IMG/VR virus record: IMGVR_UViG_3300036859_000658
Coordinates: 1-40,508 of that record
DNA from: a virus
Reading direction: 5' to 3' (one strand)
Length of the DNA stretch: 40,508 bases
Numbering within the stretch: position 1 is the stretch's first letter; each line of letters begins with the position of its first letter. The position numbers and the translations under genes are program-made. This document shows, piece after piece, positions 33,627 to 39,942 of the stretch. The notes under the pieces are model-generated. The model worked only from the letters and a program-made list of their open reading frames with translations. It was not told where the DNA came from and ran no database searches.

Positions 33627-33938
33627 TCAACGATCCCCCACCGGGTGCTGCTCAGTTTCACGCGCCGGCAGCACTCTCTTGAAAGCCCAGACATGGGGGG
33701 GATTGGTATCCGTTTCCCAGTTATACGTAAGCTTCAATGAATTGCTATTGTGTGACTGGAGTCGCGAATCATCCCCGGATTCGAGAAGGTGGATCTCAAC
33801 AATTGCCTGGGTTTTCCGTTTTCTGACTACCTGGGCGTTGCGGGAGGCGGCCAGACACTCTGCGCGGGCCTGGTCCGCCACCTCGATGCACCGCGAGCCC
33901 GCAAAAATGGGCACACGACCGTCCGTATGGTTGAACAC
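33627..33938 (-). CDS. hypothetical protein, 103 residues
   Basis: AGGAG precedes the ATG at 33938 by 4-5 nt. The product MFNHTDGRVPIFAGSRCIEV, then RNAQVVRKRKTQAIVEIHLL, is basic and beta/alpha. It is likely an early gene of the packaging operon. No family is recognised. Confidence 0.6.
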   Translation of the reverse strand: MFNHTDGRVPIFAGSRCIEVADQARAECLAASRNAQVVRKRKTQAIVEIHLLESGDDSRLQSHNSNSLKLTYNWETDTNPPHVWAFKRVLPARETEQHPVGDR

Positions 33939-33994
33939 ATAGAACTCCTGCGATTACTACGCGCCGGAGTAATTTGAGTCCCCCCGCGGAACGG

Positions 33995-34429
33995 TTAGGC
34001 GGCAGGCGAGGCTGCGGCGGATTTCACCCTCACCACCCGGAGGTGTCGAGGGCCGATGTGTGATTGTACGGTATACAACCCATCACCGTCTTCGGGATCA
34101 GGTAAAGACTTCAGAAAAATATGAGCTTTGGCGAGGAAGTCTTTCTGACCCCATAACTTAAATAATTTCCTTTTGCCCGGTTCCGTTACTGTACGCAACC
34201 GGTCCCTTGCCGATATTAAGATATCGCAACCCGCGCCGGAAAGCGTAAGTTCTTCGTCCCCAGCAATTCCTGGATGCCAGTCCAGAATGATCTGCCGGAG
34301 TTTTTCGTACCGAAGCAATTTAGGTTTGAAATCCGCTACTTCCCGGTCGAGTTGTATGTACTCGTCCAGGAGCTTCTTGCGCTGATTCCATTGGCCACCG
34401 GCGAGTTGAGGCTTTCCTTTTAGGGCCAT
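33995..34429 (-). CDS. hypothetical protein, 144 residues
   Basis: It starts MALKGKPQLAGGQWNQRKKL, with a helical N-terminal half (LLDEYIQLDREVADFKPKLL) and a basic centre. It is the first gene of the leftward structural operon. The rest (KDFLAKAHIFLKSLPDPEDG) shows no known domain. Confidence 0.65.
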   Translation of the reverse strand: MALKGKPQLAGGQWNQRKKLLDEYIQLDREVADFKPKLLRYEKLRQIILDWHPGIAGDEELTLSGAGCDILISARDRLRTVTEPGKRKLFKLWGQKDFLAKAHIFLKSLPDPEDGDGLYTVQSHIGPRHLRVVRVKSAAASPAA

Positions 34430-35270
34430 AGCGAATAAGTCGGGAATTGTCCTGATCTCTTAGCAAAAGGGATCAGACTTAACCAGCGACTATAACAGGA
34501 CTCCATGATTCTACAGTGGTTGTAGCACGAACTAAAGCGGGAATAACAACAATGAAAAAAGAGGTTTCCGCGGACCTAGGTGGGGGATAGAATAATTCAC
34601 GGACGCAGCGAACGATGATCGAGACGGAAAATCAGCCAGAGAGCCGTTGAACGAGGTTTACCGTAGAGGCTCGCCAAAGCCACCCCTCTTCCCAACGGCA
34701 TCCCTGGCGACAACCACTTGAGCATCCTTCAAAGCGTTTAGGGCCGAGCAAGCCATTAAGCCGGAAAGGATGCAACCATGTTGCAAAGACATCGTATCAT
34801 CGCGGTCTCCAGCATTACAAGATTTCCAGAGTACCGGAAAACGTCTTCAAGTACCTGCCAATCCCACCGAAATTATACACAGGTTGCAATCCGTGAAGAC
34901 AAGTGTCATAGTCTTAATGATTTGGGGGCTGCGGGCCGGTCCACTGTCTTGGTGGAATGCAACCCGGACCGCACCCCCAGACGCCCCAGTTGCATGGGGA
35001 TTTTCCCTACATTATCGGCAAATGGGCAAGAAAAAGGCCGCCTTTCAGCGGCCTTTCTGGAGTTGAATACGAACCTAAACGAGAAAACGAAACCGCCTCC
35101 GCAGCGTCAGCGATCTTCTGATTCCTACATCTGTCAAATGTAAGGACCAAGGGACCGCACAGAGACGGGCACCACAGTTCCTAGGGCTTTAAAGGTGACA
35201 TACCAAGGAGCACAGGAGTATGGGCAGCTTTATTATCACTTGCCCACGCTCCTGAATCAACAGGAGTTTT
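34430..35270. other. non-coding stretch upstream of replication genes
   Basis: It separates the leftward structural operon from the rightward replication genes. A 121-codon rightward frame (34778-35143) opens after AAAGGA but has no clear composition or family, so I do not call it a gene. The stretch contains the terminator at 35033-35056 and an AGGAG site for the next gene. It may also hold the divergent promoters for both operons and part of an origin; no precise -35/-10 pair is proposed. Confidence 0.6.
35033..35056. terminator. bidirectional stem-loop terminator
   Basis: AAAGGCCGC (35033-35041) pairs with GCGGCCTTT (35048-35056) with a 6-nt loop. A5 precedes and TTTCT follows, so it can stop transcripts from either side. 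It lies in the non-coding region before the replication genes. Confidence 0.75.
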
Positions 35271-36356
35271 ATGACGGGCCAATCTCAGCAAATCCAAACT
35301 CCACCGAAATTAAATTCGCTCGAGCCAATTCCTGTGTTACGGCCGCCTTCCGACTGGAAGGCTCCAGGCTATATCCGGATCGACCGTGATCATCTATACG
35401 CCCTGGCGCGACGTTGCTCCGGCCAGATGCTCGCCATGGCCCTGCTGATTGAGGACCGGAGCCGCTCCTTTCCGGGTTCGCCGGAATGGGCGGAAATCTC
35501 CAACCAGGAATGGAGAGCCTTGACCGGATCTTCCGACCGGGCGAACGAACTAAACCTCAAGCGTCTGGAATCCAGCGGTATCATGGCCCGCCAATCGGAT
35601 AAGCGAGGGCACCGCGGCGGATACCGGCTCCGTTATGAAAACTTCGAGTCCTCCCCACTGCCGGCGCCACGAACGCATGAGTGTAAACCACGAGGCTCTA
35701 CCGCGGAACTCCGCGAGCAAATGCCTGTTGCTGCTCTATATAGCGAGCGAGCGAAATTAATTTCGGTCGAGACGGCGGATGGTCGAGCGAATTTAATTTC
35801 GCTCGACGCGAATTCCGATGCGGTCAAACAGGCGATGAATTGCGCTCAACCGGGTGGCTGTCCTTTACTTTCTTTAGCAGGTAACAGTGGTATCAGTCAG
35901 TCAGTCTCCAGCGAAAGAGAACCACCTAGACCGACTGACACTTCTCCTCCCCACGAACCAGAACCGGATGATGGGCTGGATGCACTCATTGAGAGGGTGG
36001 CGCAAAAAATCCGGCCAAAGAACGCCGACATACCTGCTGAACAGCCGGGGCCTAAACTGCGCCCCATGATTCGCATCGCACTCGCCCGTACTCCCCTGCA
36101 TCGTCTGGAATATCTGGCACAGCAACGCATGAAGCCGGGGGACTCTCTCGGCCTTTTGATCAAACTCGCAGAAGAAGCCAATCAGGTTTTCAATCAACAA
36201 CAACGGCAGATCGAACTTGCCGAACAATCCACAGAGCAGAAGAAAATCGAAGGCTGGAAGGAATTGATCGATAGCAACGCTGAGACGCCGGAAGCCAAAA
36301 AGATCGCGCGAGAATGCTTACGAAACCGGGGAATCGAGTATCCTTTCCTGGAATGA
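35271..36356 (+). CDS. replication initiator-like protein with internal iterons
   Basis: 361 residues; AGGAG is 4-5 nt before the ATG. Residues 30-125 (WKAPGYIRIDRDHLYALARR, then WRALTGSSDRANELNLKRLE and GYRLRYENF) look like a winged-helix domain of phage replisome organisers. A Pro/Ser-rich linker and a helical C-terminal domain follow. Palindromic iterons within the gene (35304-35324, 35749-35806) imply that it binds DNA inside its own coding sequence, as lambda O does. Family assignment is by resemblance only. The stop overlaps the next start by ATGA. Confidence 0.65.
   Translation: MTGQSQQIQTPPKLNSLEPIPVLRPPSDWKAPGYIRIDRDHLYALARRCSGQMLAMALLIEDRSRSFPGSPEWAEISNQEWRALTGSSDRANELNLKRLESSGIMARQSDKRGHRGGYRLRYENFESSPLPAPRTHECKPRGSTAELREQMPVAALYSERAKLISVETADGRANLISLDANSDAVKQAMNCAQPGGCPLLSLAGNSGISQSVSSEREPPRPTDTSPPHEPEPDDGLDALIERVAQKIRPKNADIPAEQPGPKLRPMIRIALARTPLHRLEYLAQQRMKPGDSLGLLIKLAEEANQVFNQQQRQIELAEQSTEQKKIEGWKELIDSNAETPEAKKIARECLRNRGIEYPFLE
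35304..35806. repeat. palindromic iterons inside the initiator gene
   Basis: Related copies occur at 35304-35324 (CCGAAATTAAATTCGCTCGAG), 35749-35770 (GAGCGAAATTAATTTCGGTC and flank) and 35783-35806 (arms TCGAGCGAA and TTCGCTCGA around TTTAAT). The third is the best symmetric site. They are in frame and code for RAKLIS and RANLIS. They are a candidate origin of replication bound by the encoded protein. Confidence 0.7.
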
Positions 36357-36577
36357 GCCGGAATACGATGGATAACCATATTCGGGACGCTGAATTAATC
36401 GGAATGTTTGCGGACGCAATTAAGCAGGATGGAATAGTAACCGTGTTGGCCTGTCTCTGTGATGGAATGAATGTTGTCAGTGTGCTGCGCTCCGCTGGCG
36501 AACCCACAGACAGGCGAATGATAATCGCTCATTACTTGTTGCTCGAAACCCTAAGCAAAATCGAGAACGCAGCATGA
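36353..36577 (+). CDS. hypothetical helical protein, 74 residues
   Basis: It starts with overlapping ATGA at the initiator stop. The product (MSRNTMDNHIRDAELIGMFA, DAIKQDGIVTVLACLCDGMN) is predicted helical, amphipathic, and of unknown function. It belongs to a run of coupled plus-strand small genes. Confidence 0.6.
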   Translation: MSRNTMDNHIRDAELIGMFADAIKQDGIVTVLACLCDGMNVVSVLRSAGEPTDRRMIIAHYLLLETLSKIENAA

Positions 36578-36777
36578 GTGCAATTGATTCCTGCCCTGCC
36601 TGCGTTGAGAAACGCCTTCATACCGGTGCGGATTGGGATTTCCATCCTTTCGCCGGCCACGGCTATCAGGCAGGGACCGGCTGGACGCATCCCGATTTGC
36701 GAGTACAGTATGAAGAGTCTGATTCGCCTCAACCCGCCGGGACTGGAACCTCGCTAAATCTCGGGGGAGGTGAGTGA
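36574..36777 (+). CDS. hypothetical small protein, 67 residues
   Basis: Coupled by ATGA. SCPACVEKRLH at the N-terminus and a His-rich middle suggest one metal site. No known family. Confidence 0.5.
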   Translation: MSAIDSCPACVEKRLHTGADWDFHPFAGHGYQAGTGWTHPDLRVQYEESDSPQPAGTGTSLNLGGGE

Positions 36778-37021
36778 TGTTGTGGTCCCGGCAATGCCTC
36801 CCATAAAGCCAATTCATTTGTTCCGGGGTGCTCCCAGCGTCCGCTCTTGGTCGAAGTATCAGGAGACGGTCCAGTCTTGGACGCTCTGTGGAATACCGCG
36901 TAACAATGCCGCGCGGCTCGCTGAGGCCACCGAAGACCCCTCCGAGGTACTTTGCCCTTACTGCCGGCAATTGATGCGTCCTACGGGCGTACGCCGGGCC
37001 AAGGAAGCCACAGCCTTATGA
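36770..37021 (+). CDS. zinc-binding small protein, 83 residues
   Basis: GTG start at 36770, overlapping the previous gene; an ATG at 36795 is the alternative. The product carries LCPYCRQLMRP in its C-terminal part and IHLFRGAPSVRSWSK in the N-terminal part. It is probably a metal-binding small phage protein. Function unknown. Confidence 0.5.
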   Translation: MSDVVVPAMPPIKPIHLFRGAPSVRSWSKYQETVQSWTLCGIPRNNAARLAEATEDPSEVLCPYCRQLMRPTGVRRAKEATAL

Positions 37022-37218
37022 TCCTGCTGGTAAATCCTCCCGTCGAACGTCTCCACTGGATATGCCCGTGCTGCGGTTTAGAGCACGATCCTGGGGCTCA
37101 TGACCTCGAGAGATGCTCGTGGGCCTTCCATCAGCTTCTCGTTGATACAATCGCCTCTGATGACGCCCTACGGCTATCGGTGGCGAGCACAGGCCAGGCC
37201 GCGGATCCTCGAACGTGA
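37018..37218 (+). CDS. zinc-finger-like small protein, 66 residues
   Basis: The ATGA overlap at 37018 with the previous stop gives the start. The product contains CPCCGLEHDPGAHDLERC, a C2-type site. It continues the run of coupled small genes. Confidence 0.55.
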   Translation: MILLVNPPVERLHWICPCCGLEHDPGAHDLERCSWAFHQLLVDTIASDDALRLSVASTGQAADPRT

Positions 37219-37245
37219 TCGGTACTGCGTGGAAGAGGCCGGTTG

Positions 37246-37512
37246 ATGAGCATTAACAATTTCGACGTCATGAAGGCGATGTGTGAGGCAAATGGAAAAA
37301 TCCAGATCGCCCCGCTCAAAAACATCCTGAACATGCGAAAAACGAAGCGCGGCACGCTGGTGACGATCGGAATCCATGGCGACTTCTTCGGTGGCGATGT
37401 CCTGATGGGCTTGCTGGAGGGTAACTATATAGGCGGCCTGATCCTTTGCGACAAAGCAGAGTTTGAGAACACCGCGCGAGCCATTGAAGTTCAGGCAATA
37501 CGAGATTCCTGA
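37246..37512 (+). CDS. hypothetical protein, 88 residues
   Basis: The ATG at 37246 has AGAGG about 8 nt upstream. A mixed alpha/beta protein (FDVMKAMCEANGKIQIAPLK, KRGTLVTIGIHGDFFGGDVL). No family is recognised. Its end overlaps a truncated HNH-like frame. Confidence 0.6.
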   Translation: MSINNFDVMKAMCEANGKIQIAPLKNILNMRKTKRGTLVTIGIHGDFFGGDVLMGLLEGNYIGGLILCDKAEFENTARAIEVQAIRDS

Positions 37513-37681
37513 TGCCGATCGTCACAACCCACCGAACGATTCGGACGACAATCTGAAGGCATACTGCAACACTTGCCATCGGCGCCATGATTACCTGACC
37601 TGGCGGGAACGAGCTCGATCTACCCGATGCGCTCGCAAGGATCGATCCAGGCCTATACTCGCTCTGGTGATGACTGCATGA
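37463..37681 (+). pseudogene. truncated HNH nuclease-like fragment
   Basis: Residues DADRHNPPNDSDDNLKAYCN, then TCHRRHDYLTWRERARSTRC, match the C-terminal half (HxPxNDxxxNLxAxCxxCHxxxD) of phage HNH nucleases. The N-terminal CxxC half is missing and only a TTG start inside the preceding gene is available. It is probably a remnant of a whole HNH gene. Confidence 0.55.
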
Positions 37682-37764
37682 ATAATCCCTGCGAAACCTG
37701 CGCGTTTGGAAAAAATGGAGCCGCACTCGAAGCACACAACCAGAAAGAGAAAAGGCGTCTATGA
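37678..37764 (+). pseudogene. 28-codon remnant of a small Cys-rich phage protein
   Basis: It starts with overlapping ATGA. NPCETCAFGKNGAALEAHNQ resembles the beginning of a common short phage protein (CxTCAF then a PFxCH tail), but the tail is lost. Uncertain; it might be a functional short peptide. Confidence 0.4.
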
Positions 37765-37898
37765 TCACCGCGGAAGAGTTCGAACGACAGTACGCTGAAC
37801 GATGTTTGTTATCCAAACCACCGTTCCAGATCTGCTTTGATCTCGTCATCCATGAGGCGCAATCTCAATGCCGTCAATTCCTCCAGTTTGCAGCGTAA
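37761..37898 (+). pseudogene. truncated phage gene at the module boundary
   Basis: The first 14 residues (MITAEEFERQYAER) resemble the start of common phage proteins beginning MxxEEFxxxYAERSGV. From about 37803 the frame turns into antisense of the minus-strand gene at 37809-38042. The frame stops at 37898. This supports a recombination junction between the replication and CRISPR modules at about 37800. Confidence 0.4.
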
Positions 37899-38042
37899 TT
37901 CCATCAGCGAACTGACGCCAAAGCTTACGCCTACCCCTACCAGGATGCCCGCCGTCTCCTGCACCCATTTTGGAGGCATGATCTGGATCACCAGCACTGC
38001 CAGCAACCCGCTCAATGCGCCGATGCCGTAGGTTTTTATCAT
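37809..38042 (-). CDS. small two-TM protein, holin-like
   Basis: Residues 6-22 (GIGALSGLLAVLVIQIM) and 30-46 (AGILVGVGVSFGVSSLM) are hydrophobic, followed by a charged coiled coil (LEELTALRLRLMDDEIKADL). The topology resembles small holins, but none of their sequence families is recognised. It is the last gene of the minus-strand CRISPR module. Confidence 0.65.
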   Translation of the reverse strand: MIKTYGIGALSGLLAVLVIQIMPPKWVQETAGILVGVGVSFGVSSLMELRCKLEELTALRLRLMDDEIKADLERWFG

Positions 38043-38054
38043 GCTCCGGACAGT

Positions 38055-38285
38055 CTACCGCACGCGTTGCTGTGCCGTGCGTTGCTGTGCCGCTTCGGCT
38101 GCCTTCCGCCAGGGCATTGGGCACTGCGCGAACTGCCGGTCGAGGCGGGTAAAAAAGAATTCGCCATTGAGCGTAGCTATCCGCAACAGGCCGCATTTTT
38201 CGCAAGTCTCAACGTTGGCATGCGGCCCGAAGGCAGTAAATATCCAGGTATGGAGCTGTGGTTCGTCGCTAGAGATCTGTGCCAT
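38055..38285 (-). CDS. small Cys-pair protein next to the array trailer
   Basis: 76 residues. HANVETCEKCGLLRIATLNG forms a C2 zinc knuckle start; the C-terminus is Gln/Ala/Arg-rich. The ATG at 38285 lies 38 bp from the last, decayed repeat of the CRISPR array. It may be transcribed with the array. Function unknown. Confidence 0.55.
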   Translation of the reverse strand: MAQISSDEPQLHTWIFTAFGPHANVETCEKCGLLRIATLNGEFFFTRLDRQFAQCPMPWRKAAEAAQQRTAQQRVR

Positions 38286-38322
38286 CGCATTTCAGGCTAG
38301 CGCATTCCCAGGCAGGCTTGAC

Positions 38323-39605
38323 GCCGAAACGCCCTTGAGGTTCCCCGCGCTCGCGACTTGCACGCCGAGACGACCCTCAGAGCATTCGCCCGCTGCGACC
38401 TTGAGCCGCACGAAGTCAATTGTCTCCGAACCAAACGCCGAAACGACCATTCACCCCAGGGCGAGGGGACCGAAACGATCCTGAGACTATCTACCCGCTG
38501 CGACGCGACCAGGACTTACCAATCACTATGTCGCCGAAACGACCCTGAGATTCCCTGCCCACTTTGACGATGCTTATGTAGCCGAAACGATCCTGAAACC
38601 ACTCGTCCGCGCATGAACGCTCCCCGCCGAGACGACCCTAAGAGCATCCTCCGCCCGCTGCGACTCCTGACGTAGACGTGGCCAAGCTCATGGGCTAATT
38701 GCCGAAACGACCCTGAGGTTCTCTGACCCCTGCGACAAGCCGTCGATGTACGTACCGTGGTGCGTGATGTACACGCCGAAACAACCCTGAGATTCTCTGC
38801 CCGCTGCGACACTCCATGGGATACGGCGAAGTAATCGTTCGTCCGACCGAAACGACTTTGAGATCCTCCGCCCGCTGCGAGGTAATTTGCAAGTCCCAGC
38901 CGGGCCAGGCGGCACCGCCGAAACAACCCAGAGGTTCCCCGCCCGCTGCGATCTTTTGGATCTCCGATGTACCGGTCAAATCCGGCGCCGAAACAACCCA
39001 GAGGTTCCCCGCCCATTGCGACCGCGCCTCGGCATTACGCACCCGTACCTGGTACAACTCGCCGAAACAACCCCAAGGCTCTCCGCATACTGCGACATGG
39101 AGCGTAACACCCAACGCGAAAAGGTCCGCCCTCGCCGAAACAGCCCTAGGATTCTCCACATGCTGCGACTCAATGCGACTCGGCACAACCTTTTTGATGC
39201 TTTCCGTGCCGAAACAGCCCTAGGATTCTCCACATGCTGCGACGCCTCAAAGATGCCCATTCCTGCGCCCGCATCGGCTGGCCGAAACAGCCCTAGGATT
39301 CTCCACATGCTGCGACAATGTCTGCCCCACCGTGGACATGGCCTCATCGGTGCCGAAACAGCCCTAGGATTCTTCGTGCACTGCGACCAGAGCGGCTTAC
39401 CAGGCCGGCGCCCTGCTTGGGCCGCCGAAACAGCCCTAGGATTCTTCGTGCACTGCGACCCGCCAGAGTTCGCAATCACTACCGGCAGCAGCGGGCGGCC
39501 GAAACAGCCCTAGGATTCTTCGTGCACTGCGACCAGTTTTCGATATTTGCGGATCCATATTTCTATCTTGCCGAAACAGCCCTAGGATTCTTCGTGCACT
39601 GCGAC
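38323..39605 (-). CRISPR. CRISPR array of about 20 repeats with graded repeat decay
   Basis: Repeats are 36 bp. Read on the minus strand they begin GTCGCAG and end GTTTCGGC. Starts on the plus strand are 38323, 38364, 38437 (remnant), 38469, 38533, 38581, 38626, 38701, 38775, 38846, 38917, 38987, 39061, 39134, 39208, 39281, 39352, 39424, 39498 and 39570. Spacers from 38665 rightwards are 34-38 bp; left of that several are cut to 6-28 bp. The last four repeats are identical and the three before them form a second identical block. The older ones diverge mainly in the middle and then lose bases, so the leader lies on the right (39606 onward) and transcription should run leftwards, in the same direction as the effector gene. 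The terminal 11 nt of each repeat can fold as a 4-bp stem with a UUU loop touching the spacer. No adaptation genes are visible, so acquisition would have to rely on host Cas proteins. Confidence 0.95.
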
Positions 39606-39942
39606 AGTCTGGCCGCCCAACCCATGTGTCATCATTACGATCCGGCTGGTCTTGCGAGAGGTGCCTCAAGAATCGAATTGGTCACCAGCCAACGGGCCTG
39701 CAATTTCATCGTAAAGTCATTGATCCTGCAGGCCCGCGAGCGCCTCCCGGAGGATAGACGCCATCTGGGCGCTCGCAGCAGCGCGAAATATCAAGGGTCG
39801 TCGCCAGGACGATATACACTGCGCATCGCACCTATCCCAGCCGTTTGGGTGCGCGCTTATCATCTTCGGGGCATTTTCCCGGCCGGTAAACGTGCCTGGC
39901 TCTTGGCCCCCTGCGCTTGTCGGTAGCGCTAGGATCATGATC
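39606..39942 (-). ncRNA. leader and possible tracr-like RNA region between effector and CRISPR array
   Basis: These 337 bp hold no convincing ORF. A perfect 9-bp inverted repeat (GCGAGCGCC at 39736-39744, GGCGCTCGC at 39768-39776, 23-nt loop) overlaps a stretch at 39772-39790 whose plus strand reads TCGCAGCAGCGCGAA. This resembles the 5' half of the repeat (TCGCAGTGCACGAA), so a leftward transcript would carry a partial anti-repeat (6 + 4 bp pairing around an internal loop). A second repeat-like scrap, GATCCTAGCGC on the minus strand, lies at about 39926-39936, just past the effector stop codon. A leader is expected here from the array polarity. A tracr or scout RNA is only a suggestion, because the pairing is short. 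Confidence 0.4.

Noticed and set aside
34778-35143. 121-codon ORF in the non-coding stretch
   Set aside because: Weak ribosome site, unlikely composition, and the terminator at 35033 lies inside it.
38516-39926. ORFs of 130-210 codons across the CRISPR array
   Set aside because: The repeats supply recurring peptides (SRRILGLFR, ETALGFF) in several frames; the structure is explained by the array.
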